Assembly: GCA_045533555.1 (NCBI GenBank)
Contig: JAZSHZ010000222.1
Span: forward strand, 1-14,106
Origin: SIG480 sp045533555
GTDB lineage: Bacteria > Bacillota > Clostridia > Oscillospirales > JAAYXM01
Reading direction: 5' to 3'
DNA: 14,106 nucleotides
Position numbers and translations under genes: made by a program. The notes under the pieces were generated by a model. That model was not told the DNA's origin, did not search any database, and worked only from the letters and a program-made list of their open reading frames with translations. Below are positions 6,262 through 12,007 of this stretch, piece by piece (position 1 is the first letter of the stretch; every line of letters begins with the position of its first letter).

Positions 6262-7155
6262 ATGGAAACAAGATGGGCGTATACTTCAAGCTATAATTTT
6301 CCAAAGCTCAGGGAAGCTGCAGAGAGAACTTGCGTAATCCCGATGGGTTGCATAGAGAAGCACGGTCTTCACGATCCTTTGGGGACGGATATCATCAAGG
6401 CTTCACATATTGCATATAAAGCTTCTCAAATTGAAACCGTATGCGTGTTTCCGGATTTCACATTTGGTGATACACCTTTCGGTGCTCACACAAAAAGACC
6501 GGAAGGAAGCATCTGTCTCGACGTAAGAACGCAGATGAGCCTCCTTGAGCAGCTTTGTGATGAAATTGCTGAAAATGGTTTCAATAAAATATTGGTTCTT
6601 AATTGTCATGGAGGAAATGTCGCCTGGCTTGATGCTTTTGAAAGAAATCTCGGTGTCAAGCCTCATAAATTCGTGTTTGGATATTTGAGAGTTTCCGATC
6701 TTATGACACCGCATACTATGGCAGAGTATATTTTGGAAAATGGTTCGGGATCAATACCTGAACTTACAACAGCGGACGAAGAGCTTGTTATAAAATATCA
6801 TAAAGAAGATATGCTTTGCGGTCATGCTTGTATGGGTGAGACGGCTTATATAATGGGGATTGCTCCCGAGTCGGTTGATCTTGATATGCTGGGCAGAGAA
6901 TCGGGACTTCCGCAGGAAAGTTCGATAAAGCATCTGACGGATGCAGGAATAATAACCGATTCCTACGATTGGTTCAGAACTTTTCCGAATTGGTATGAGG
7001 GGCATGATCCGATAGGGTGTAACGAGCGTATCGGCAAGGCGGCGGTTCGCCTTGAAAGCGAGAGAATTGCCGCGGCGTTCAAATTATATAAAGAGGATAA
7101 GGCTTTTGTTGAAAGTGTGAAGAATCTTTATAAAGATCCCACGGTACTGGATTAA
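6262..7155 (+). CDS. Creatininase family amidohydrolase/peptidase-like protein
   Basis: The 297-residue protein has the creatininase-fold signatures: IPMGCIEKHGLHDPLGTD (Glu32, His34, Asp43 as likely metal ligands), the DTPFGAHTKRPEG segment, LNCHGGN (His116) and GHACMGETA (His188, Glu193). Known members hydrolyse creatinine, deformylate a pyrimidine intermediate of archaeal flavin/F420 synthesis (ArfB), or cleave a radical-SAM-modified peptide (MftE of mycofactocin). The substrate here cannot be told. The gene lies 28 bases after the DUF2344 gene with a GAAAGGA ribosome binding site, so it is probably in the same operon. By eye its codons are more A/T-rich than its neighbours', a mild hint of separate origin. 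In many Clostridia this position holds ribonuclease G. Confidence 0.85.
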   Translation: METRWAYTSSYNFPKLREAAERTCVIPMGCIEKHGLHDPLGTDIIKASHIAYKASQIETVCVFPDFTFGDTPFGAHTKRPEGSICLDVRTQMSLLEQLCDEIAENGFNKILVLNCHGGNVAWLDAFERNLGVKPHKFVFGYLRVSDLMTPHTMAEYILENGSGSIPELTTADEELVIKYHKEDMLCGHACMGETAYIMGIAPESVDLDMLGRESGLPQESSIKHLTDAGIITDSYDWFRTFPNWYEGHDPIGCNERIGKAAVRLESERIAAAFKLYKEDKAFVESVKNLYKDPTVLD

Positions 7156-7175
7156 AGTAAATATTCAAAAAATAC

Positions 7176-7204
7176 TTGACTTTTGTAATTTCAAATGATA
7201 TAAT
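7176..7204 (+). promoter_or_regulatory. SigA-type promoter of rplU-prp-rpmA
   Basis: TTGACT (7176-7181) and perfect TATAAT (7199-7204) are separated by 17 bp. An A-rich stretch lies directly upstream. The motif AAAAAATACTTGAC is shared with the rpsJ promoter at 9658. Confidence 0.9.
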
Positions 7205-7210
7205 ACATAA

Positions 7211-7270
7211 GCCGCATTGAGTGGGCGTCTAAATCTGCTTCGGCAGTGCCTACAAGAGCGAGACTCTAAA
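7211..7270 (+). promoter_or_regulatory. Probable ribosomal protein L21 leader RNA
   Basis: The stretch between the promoter and rplU folds into a compact structure. An outer stem pairs GAGT (7219-7222) with ACTC (7263-7266), a middle stem pairs GGC (7224-7226) with GCC (7248-7250), and the apical hairpin is CTGC-TTCG-GCAG (7235-7246). Firmicutes are known to carry an L21 leader family at this position, thought to mediate autogenous control. I assign it from position and shape, not from a covariance search. Confidence 0.6.
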
Positions 7271-7293
7271 ATATGAAGAGAGGTGCAAAGAGA

Positions 7294-7599
7294 ATGCAGG
7301 CAATTTTCGTTACAGGCGGAAAGCAGTACAAGGTTTCCGAGGGCGACGTTATCTATGTTGAGAAGCTCAACGTTGAGAGCGAGACAGTCGAATTCGACAA
7401 CGTCCTTATGACAATCGACGGTGTCAACGTAACAGTTGGTGCTCCGACAGTTGAGGGTGCTAAGGTTACTGCTAAGGTCCTCAAGAACGGCAAGGCAAAG
7501 AAGGTTCTCGTCTTCAAGTTCAAGGCAAAGAAGAACTATCGCCGCCGCCAGGGTCACAGACAGCCCTACACAAAGCTTCAGATCGAGAAGATCGGCTAA
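7294..7599 (+). CDS. rplU: 50S ribosomal protein L21 (bL21)
   Basis: L21 is a 23S rRNA-binding protein of the large subunit. The 101-residue product starts MQAIFVTGGKQYKVSEGDVI and ends in the conserved KKNYRRRQGHRQPYTKLQI region; the length fits the family (about 103). The frame extends upstream to ATG 7273, but AGAGAGGTG just inside that extension is the ribosome binding site for ATG 7294, so 7294 is the start. The stop overlaps the prp start by one base (TAATG). Confidence 0.97.
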   Translation: MQAIFVTGGKQYKVSEGDVIYVEKLNVESETVEFDNVLMTIDGVNVTVGAPTVEGAKVTAKVLKNGKAKKVLVFKFKAKKNYRRRQGHRQPYTKLQIEKIG

Positions 7600-7925
7600 T
7601 GACTACTGTCAAATTGATTAAATCAGGTGGAAACACCATTGGGTTCGAAGTATCGGGCCATTCGGGATATGCCGATAGCGGAAGCGATATAGTTTGCGCC
7701 GCGATAACAAGTGCAGTCAGCCTTACGGAAACAATTATAAACGATTCCTTTGGTGCTGATGCTTTGGTTGAGGTCGATCCCCAAACGGCAAACATAACAC
7801 TGAGGTTGACAAAACCTTGTGAGAGCTGCCGCGGAGTACTTGAAGGATTTGAACGTTATATGTTCGTTCTGTGTGAAGAGTACCCGAAGTACATTAAAAT
7901 TTTGGAGGTGCAGTCTAATGCTTAA
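7599..7925 (+). CDS. prp: Ribosomal-processing cysteine protease Prp
   Basis: Prp removes the N-terminal extension of ribosomal protein L27 in Firmicutes and relatives. The 108-residue product has the catalytic pair in GHSGYADSGSDIVCAA: His21 and Cys33, with the typical 11 residues between. It lies exactly between rplU and rpmA, the diagnostic position. Its start overlaps the rplU stop by one base, and its end overlaps rpmA by eight bases. The L27 encoded next carries a matching cleavage site, so protease and substrate are coupled in translation. Confidence 0.95.
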   Translation: MTTVKLIKSGGNTIGFEVSGHSGYADSGSDIVCAAITSAVSLTETIINDSFGADALVEVDPQTANITLRLTKPCESCRGVLEGFERYMFVLCEEYPKYIKILEVQSNA

Positions 7926-8202
7926 GATCGGAATTCAGTTTTTTGCACATAAGAAGGGCGTAGGTTCCACAAAGAACGGTCGTGACTCTGAGTCCAAGAG
8001 ACTTGGCGTTAAGCGTGCAGACGGTCAGTTCGTTCTTTCCGGCAATATCCTTGTTCGCCAGCGCGGAACAAAGATCCATCCGGGAACAAACGTAAGCAAG
8101 GGCTCTGACGACACACTCTTTGCAACAGCAGACGGTGTAGTACGTTTTGAGCGCTTCGGAAAAGACCGCAAGAAGGTCTCTATCTATCCGGTTGCTCAGT
8201 AA
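7918..8202 (+). CDS. rpmA: 50S ribosomal protein L27 (bL27), with Prp-cleavable N-terminus
   Basis: L27 is the large-subunit protein whose N-terminus reaches the peptidyl transferase centre. The 94-residue precursor begins MLKIGIQFFAHKKGVGSTKN. The segment before FFA is the extension removed by Prp, leaving a mature N-terminus that starts at His11 (HKKGVGS). The body (NGRDSESKRLGVKRADGQF, then the LVRQRGTKIHPG segment) is typical. GGAGGTG precedes the ATG with good spacing. The gene overlaps prp by eight bases and is closed by a strong terminator. Confidence 0.97.
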   Translation: MLKIGIQFFAHKKGVGSTKNGRDSESKRLGVKRADGQFVLSGNILVRQRGTKIHPGTNVSKGSDDTLFATADGVVRFERFGKDRKKVSIYPVAQ

Positions 8203-8215
8203 AAAACGAATTGAG

Positions 8216-8251
8216 CGGGCAGGTCGATTATAGACCTGCCCGTATTTGTTT
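8216..8251 (+). terminator. Intrinsic terminator after rpmA
   Basis: CGGGCAGGTC (8216-8225) pairs perfectly with GACCTGCCCG (8233-8242), a 10-bp G/C-rich stem with a seven-base loop. A T-rich tail TATTTGTTT follows. Confidence 0.92.
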
Positions 8252-8277
8252 AAAACGGAAAATAATTTCTTACATAT

Positions 8278-8283
8278 TATAAT
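8278..8283 (+). promoter_or_regulatory. Possible -10 element upstream of obg
   Basis: TATAAT lies within an A/T-rich stretch 36 bases before obg and downstream of the rpmA terminator, so a promoter is expected here. No convincing -35 box is found at 16-18 bp, and alternative A/T registers exist, so the exact promoter is unsure. Confidence 0.35.
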
Positions 8284-8319
8284 ATATATAAACGATAATA
8301 AAAACGGAGGTGACGCCGA

Positions 8320-9591
8320 ATGTTTGTGGATGTTGCAAGCGCGAAATTCATAGCAGGGCGCGGCGGTGACGGTGCAGTTGCATTTCACCGCGAAAAGTAT
8401 ATAGCATCCGGCGGTCCGGACGGAGGAGATGGCGGAGACGGCGGAAATATTGTTCTCGTCGTTGATGACCATATGTCGACGCTTGTTGAGTTTCGCTATA
8501 AAACAAAATATAAAGCAGAGAACGGTTGCAACGGAAGCGGTAAGAGATGCTCCGGTAAGCGCGGTAAGGACCTCGTTGTCAAAGTTCCGAGGGGAACACT
8601 TGTGTATGATGTTGAGAGCGGTGCGCTTGTAAAGGATATGTCCGATGATGAACCGTTCATAATCTGCAAAGGCGGTCGCGGCGGCTGGGGTAATCAGCAT
8701 TTTGCGACGCCGACACGTCAGGCTCCTCGCTTTGCGAGACCCGGGCTTGATGGCGAAGAGCTCGAAGTTCGTCTTGAACTTAAGCTTCTTGCTGATGTCG
8801 GTCTTGCAGGTTTTCCTAATGTCGGAAAGTCAACATTGCTTTCTGTCGTAAGTGCCGCTCGTCCGAAAATTGCAAACTACCACTTTACGACGATAACACC
8901 GAATCTCGGTGTTGTCAGAGTTGATGAAAGTTTTTCGTTTGTTATGGCGGACATCCCCGGTATAATAGAGGGCGCAAGTGAAGGTGCGGGACTTGGTCAT
9001 CGATTCCTTCGTCATATAGACCGTTGCCGCTTGATTGTGCATATGGTTGATGTGTCGGGAAGTGAGGGAAGAGATCCTGTTGAAGATTTCGAGGCTATCA
9101 ACGAGGAGCTTGAGAAATACAATCCCGAACTTGCAAAACGTCCGCAGATAGTTGCGGCAAATAAAAGCGATCTCATTTATGACAGGGAAGCTGCCGATAA
9201 GTTCCGTGCATATATAAAAAATCTCGGTCTTGATTATTTTGAAATATCCGCGGCAACGAATATGGGTGTTTCAGAATTGATGAAGAAAGTCTCCGAGGTT
9301 CTTTCAAAGCTTCCTCCGATAGAGACTTACACACCCGATTTCGTTCGCGAGGAAGAAGATCTCACAAGTCATGACTTTGAGATATTCCGTCTTGACGGAG
9401 ATGTATATTCGGTTGAAGCAAACTGGATAAAGAGAGCGATGGGTTCGGTAAACTTTGATGATTATGAATCGCGAATCTATTTTGAGCGGATACTTCGCAA
9501 ATACGGAGTTTACGATGCGCTTGAGCAGCGCGGCGCAAAAGAGGGAGACACAATCATAATCTACTCAATGGAATTTGAATATGTGAAGTAA
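8320..9591 (+). CDS. obg: GTPase Obg (CgtA)
   Basis: Obg is an essential ribosome-associated GTPase involved in late 50S maturation and stress signalling. The 423-residue product has three domains. The glycine-rich Obg fold (residues 1-158) includes GRGGDGAVAFHREKY and GGRGGWGN. The G domain has G1 GFPNVGKST (164-172), G2 around FTTITPNLG (189-197), G3 DIPG (211-214), G4 NKSD (281-284) and G5 SAA (310-312). A C-terminal OCT domain starts at about residue 345. All nucleotide-binding motifs are intact. The ribosome binding site is GGAGGTGA. It follows rpmA, as in most Firmicutes, and is bounded by terminators on both sides. Confidence 0.98.
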   Translation: MFVDVASAKFIAGRGGDGAVAFHREKYIASGGPDGGDGGDGGNIVLVVDDHMSTLVEFRYKTKYKAENGCNGSGKRCSGKRGKDLVVKVPRGTLVYDVESGALVKDMSDDEPFIICKGGRGGWGNQHFATPTRQAPRFARPGLDGEELEVRLELKLLADVGLAGFPNVGKSTLLSVVSAARPKIANYHFTTITPNLGVVRVDESFSFVMADIPGIIEGASEGAGLGHRFLRHIDRCRLIVHMVDVSGSEGRDPVEDFEAINEELEKYNPELAKRPQIVAANKSDLIYDREAADKFRAYIKNLGLDYFEISAATNMGVSELMKKVSEVLSKLPPIETYTPDFVREEEDLTSHDFEIFRLDGDVYSVEANWIKRAMGSVNFDDYESRIYFERILRKYGVYDALEQRGAKEGDTIIIYSMEFEYVK

Positions 9592-9593
9592 GA

Positions 9594-9640
9594 TTTCAGA
9601 CCCGTAAAAAACAAATTTTACGGGTCTGAAAAAATTTCAA
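9594..9640 (+). terminator. Long hairpin terminator after obg
   Basis: Bases 9594-9609 pair perfectly with 9616-9631 (16 bp, with six bases unpaired between the arms). The stem starts three bases after the obg stop. The downstream tail is A-rich with only a short TTT, so termination efficiency is less certain than at the other terminators; the stem could also protect the mRNA 3' end. Confidence 0.75.
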
Positions 9641-9657
9641 AAAAACCAAAAAAATAC

Positions 9658-9686
9658 TTGACATTGCGCAGTGGTATGTGTATAAT
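9658..9686 (+). promoter_or_regulatory. SigA-type promoter of the S10 operon
   Basis: Perfect TTGACA (9658-9663) and perfect TATAAT (9681-9686) with a 17-bp spacer, preceded by A-tracts that could act as an UP element. Transcription should start near 9693, giving a leader of about 265 nt. Confidence 0.95.
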
Positions 9687-9692
9687 ATAAGA

Positions 9693-9957
9693 GCGTCTGT
9701 ATGGGCGCACTATGCGATGAAACGGGAGATTGCTACTTTAAGTAGGTAACTTCCGTGGAGTATGTCCGACAATCGGGCGGCAGGATATGACTGTGCAAAT
9801 GCTTTCGACTTGCGAGGAAGCGCCTGCCGGAATTGGTGAAATCCCCTGCTACCAATCTCCGGTTTTTATAATGTCCGGGTGATGAAACACACGGCTAAGT
9901 TGTGCAGGAAATCCGCCGCACGCAGAAAACTACGTGCGTTTAAGGAGGAAAAAACAA
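9693..9957 (+). promoter_or_regulatory. Structured leader of the S10 operon (candidate attenuator)
   Basis: This stretch without a gene holds, in order: a small CGCA/TGCG hairpin (9706-9716); a hairpin with ACGGGAG (9722-9728) paired to CTTCCGT (9750-9756) and an inner CTACT/AGTAG stem (9733-9745); a long-range stem CGGCAGG (9778-9784) with CCTGCCG (9823-9829); an intrinsic terminator (9827-9867); and a CGCACG/CGTGCG hairpin (9917-9938) just before the AAGGAGG ribosome binding site of rpsJ. The third element and the terminator share bases 9827-9829 and exclude one another. In E. coli the S10 leader is controlled by L4; whether L4 or another ligand acts here is unknown. Confidence 0.75.
9827..9867 (+). 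terminator. Intrinsic terminator inside the rpsJ leader (attenuator)
   Basis: CCGGA (9827-9831) pairs with TCCGG (9858-9862), and ATTGGT (9832-9837) with ACCAAT (9851-9856). This gives 11 pairs with one bulged C (9857) and a 13-base loop, followed directly by TTTTT. It lies about 90 bases upstream of rpsJ in the sense direction, so it can end transcription before the operon. Confidence 0.85.
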
Positions 9958-10275
9958 ATGGCAGCAATCAGCAAAGAAATGATTCGTGTCCGCCTCAAGG
10001 CTTATGATCATCAGCTCATCGATCAGGCGGCAGAGCGTATCGTCGAAACGGCAAAGCGCAACGGCGCAAAGGTTTCGGGTCCGATTCCGCTCCCGACTTC
10101 CAAGGAAGTCATCACAATTCTTCGCGCGGTGCACAAATATAAGGACAGCCGTGAGCAGTTCGAGCGCCGCACACACAAGCGTTTGATTGACATTCTCAAG
10201 CCGTCACCTGAAGCAGTTAAGGCTCTCATGTCCCTTGACCTTCCGGCGGGCGTTGAGATCGAAATCAAGCTCTAA
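9958..10275 (+). CDS. rpsJ: 30S ribosomal protein S10 (uS10)
   Basis: S10 is the small-subunit head protein that also acts as NusE in antitermination. The 105-residue product contains the IRVRLKAYDHQLIDQAAERI segment, the VSGPIPLPTSKEV loop, HKYKDSREQFERRTHKRLID and the C-terminal LDLPAGVEIEIKL. The frame is open upstream to 9934, but that part lies within the leader hairpin. ATG 9958 is preceded by AAGGAGG at good spacing. It heads the S10 operon, in the usual first position. Confidence 0.98.
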   Translation: MAAISKEMIRVRLKAYDHQLIDQAAERIVETAKRNGAKVSGPIPLPTSKEVITILRAVHKYKDSREQFERRTHKRLIDILKPSPEAVKALMSLDLPAGVEIEIKL

Positions 10276-10324
10276 AAAAGAAATGTACCATAGCTCTTCA
10301 ATATGTGGCGGAAGGGGCGCATAC

Positions 10325-10378
10325 AGGTTGAGAGCGGGTCATGTTGGCAGCGATGCCAACCAATAACCTTAAAGGAGG
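10325..10378 (+). promoter_or_regulatory. Structured element abutting the rplC ribosome binding site
   Basis: In the 110-base rpsJ-rplC gap, GTTGGCA (10343-10349) pairs perfectly with TGCCAAC (10354-10360) around a GCGA tetraloop (GNRA class). An outer stem pairs AGGTT (10325-10329) with AACCT (10365-10369). The outer stem ends directly against AAAGGAGG (10371-10378), so folding could expose or hide the ribosome binding site. No T-run follows, so it is not a terminator. A translational control element or RNA-processing site is likely. Confidence 0.6.
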
Positions 10379-10385
10379 AAAATAT

Positions 10386-11018
10386 ATGCAAAAGGCAATC
10401 ATCGGAAGAAAAGTCGGTATGACTCAGATTTTCGACGATGCAGGCAGGGTCATTCCTGTCACAGTCATCGAAGCAGGTCCGTGTGCTGTTGTTCAGAAGA
10501 AGACTGTCGAAAAAGACGGTTACGAAGCTGTTCAGCTCGGCTACGACGACATTGCTGAGAAGAAACTCAACAAGCCTGAAGCAGGCCACCTCAAGAAGGC
10601 AGGCGTTTCGGCAAAGCGCGTACTTAAAGAGTTCAAGCTCGAAGGTACAGAGCTCAACGTCGGCGACATCATTCGCGCAGACGTATTCGCTGAGGGCGAC
10701 GTTGTTGACGTCACCGGCGTAAGCAAGGGTAAGGGTACTGCAGGTACGGTCAAGCGTTTTGGCCAGCACATGCAGAACCACACACACGGTGTCGGTCCTG
10801 TTCACCGTAGCGCAGGTTCCATGGGTGCTAACACAGACCCGTCAAGGGTTATGCCGGGCACAAAGCTTCCGGGCCGCATGGGCGCTGAGCAGGTAACGGT
10901 TCAGAACCTCGACGTAGTCAAGGTTGATGCCGAAACAAATATGATCGCAGTTCGCGGTGCTATCCCGGGTCCCAAGGGCGGATTCGTTTTCATTCGCGAC
11001 GCAGTCAAGAACGTCTAA
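10386..11018 (+). CDS. rplC: 50S ribosomal protein L3 (uL3)
   Basis: L3 is an early-assembly large-subunit protein that reaches toward the peptidyl transferase centre. The 210-residue product begins MQKAIIGRKVGMTQIFDDAG and has the conserved GSMGANTDPSRVMPGTKLPG loop, followed by GRMG and a VTVQNLDVVKVD segment; the length is normal. An in-frame ATG at 10341 falls inside the GNRA-capped hairpin and has no ribosome binding site. ATG 10386 follows AAAGGAGG, so it is the start. It is second in the S10 operon, 20 bases before rplD. Confidence 0.98.
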   Translation: MQKAIIGRKVGMTQIFDDAGRVIPVTVIEAGPCAVVQKKTVEKDGYEAVQLGYDDIAEKKLNKPEAGHLKKAGVSAKRVLKEFKLEGTELNVGDIIRADVFAEGDVVDVTGVSKGKGTAGTVKRFGQHMQNHTHGVGPVHRSAGSMGANTDPSRVMPGTKLPGRMGAEQVTVQNLDVVKVDAETNMIAVRGAIPGPKGGFVFIRDAVKNV

Positions 11019-11037
11019 GCGAAAGGAGTAGAAAGCT

Positions 11038-11658
11038 ATGCCTAAGGCAACAGTCTATGATATGACCGGTAAGCAGATTGGTGAGAACGAGCTTCTTGAT
11101 GCGGTTTTCGGCATTGAGCCCAACGAGGTTGCAATGTTTGAAGCAGACAAGAATCACCTTGCCAACTGCAGACAGGGCACACAGAGCACACTCACACGTG
11201 CAGAAGTCCGCGGTGGCGGCAAGAAGCCGTGGCGCCAGAAGGGAACAGGCCGTGCTCGTCAGGGCTCCATCCGTTCTCCGCAGTGGACACACGGCGGAAT
11301 CGCACTCGGCCCGAAGCCGCGTGACTATTCCTACCGTCTCAACAAGAAGTATCGCCGCCTTGCTCTCAAGAGCGCGCTTTCAGCTAAGGCTGCAGCAGGC
11401 GAGATCGTAGTTGTTGAGAACCTCAACCTCGACGAGATCAAGACAAAGTCGATGGTAACATTCCTCAACGCTGTTGAGGCAAACAAGGCTCTCGTTGTTA
11501 CACCTGAAGTTTGCGAGAACGTCGTAAAGAGCGCTCGCAACATCCCCGGCGTTAAGACAACGACAGCAACAATCATCAATGTATATGATATCCTCAACCA
11601 TGACAAGTTCATTGTTGACAAAGCAGCAGTAGAAAAGATTCAGGAGGTGTTCGCATAA
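11038..11658 (+). CDS. rplD: 50S ribosomal protein L4 (uL4)
   Basis: L4 lines the peptide exit tunnel. In gammaproteobacteria it also represses its own S10 operon by binding the leader. The 206-residue product shows the long internal loop GGGKKPWRQKGTGRARQGSI, then RSPQWTHGG, which reaches into the tunnel, followed by the NKKYRRLALKSALSAKA helix. Length and motifs are normal. AAAGGAG precedes the ATG. The stop overlaps the rplW start by one base (TAATG). Given the attenuator at 9827, this protein is the first candidate regulator to test. Confidence 0.98.
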   Translation: MPKATVYDMTGKQIGENELLDAVFGIEPNEVAMFEADKNHLANCRQGTQSTLTRAEVRGGGKKPWRQKGTGRARQGSIRSPQWTHGGIALGPKPRDYSYRLNKKYRRLALKSALSAKAAAGEIVVVENLNLDEIKTKSMVTFLNAVEANKALVVTPEVCENVVKSARNIPGVKTTTATIINVYDILNHDKFIVDKAAVEKIQEVFA

Positions 11659-11951
11659 TGAAATCACCTTATGATATCATAAAGCGCCCGATAATCACTG
11701 AGCAGTCGATGGAGCGCGTCGCTGAGAAGGTTTATGTCTTCGAAGTTGAGAAGACAGCGAACAAGATTGAAATCCGCCAGGCAATCGAAGAAATCTTCAA
11801 CGTAAAGGTTGCTAAGGTTAACACAATCAACGTTCTCGGCAAGGAAAAGAGAATGGGCGTCCACACAGGATTCCGCCCCGATTTCAAGAAAGCAATCGTT
11901 ACTCTCAAAGAGGACAGCAAGACGATTGAGTTCTTTGAGGGCATGGTGTAA
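11658..11951 (+). CDS. rplW: 50S ribosomal protein L23 (uL23)
   Basis: L23 sits at the tunnel exit and docks trigger factor and SRP. The 97-residue product contains PYDIIKRPIITEQSMERV, the YVFEVEKTANKIEIRQAIEE segment and FNVKVAKVNTINVLGKEKRM, all typical. The start overlaps the rplD stop (TAATG), and AGGAGGTG at the end of rplD serves as the ribosome binding site, so the two are translationally coupled. Confidence 0.97.
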   Translation: MKSPYDIIKRPIITEQSMERVAEKVYVFEVEKTANKIEIRQAIEEIFNVKVAKVNTINVLGKEKRMGVHTGFRPDFKKAIVTLKEDSKTIEFFEGMV

Positions 11952-11954
11952 GAA

Positions 11955-11969
11955 CTGCTTCTTAAGCAG
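11955..11969 (+). other. Small hairpin in rplW-rplB spacer
   Basis: CTGCTT (11955-11960) pairs with AAGCAG (11964-11969) around a CTT loop, three bases after the rplW stop. It is followed by ACATTACACC with no T-run, so it is not a terminator. It may separate rplB initiation from upstream ribosomes or serve as a processing site. Confidence 0.4.
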
Positions 11970-12007
11970 AACATTACACCCAATACCATAAAGGAGGAAA
12001 AAGTTCA

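Noticed and set aside
9701..9745. Short leader-peptide frames (ATG 9701, ATG 9718) in the rpsJ leader
   Set aside because: Neither has a Shine-Dalgarno sequence, 9701 is only a few bases from the transcription start, and there is no run of regulatory codons.
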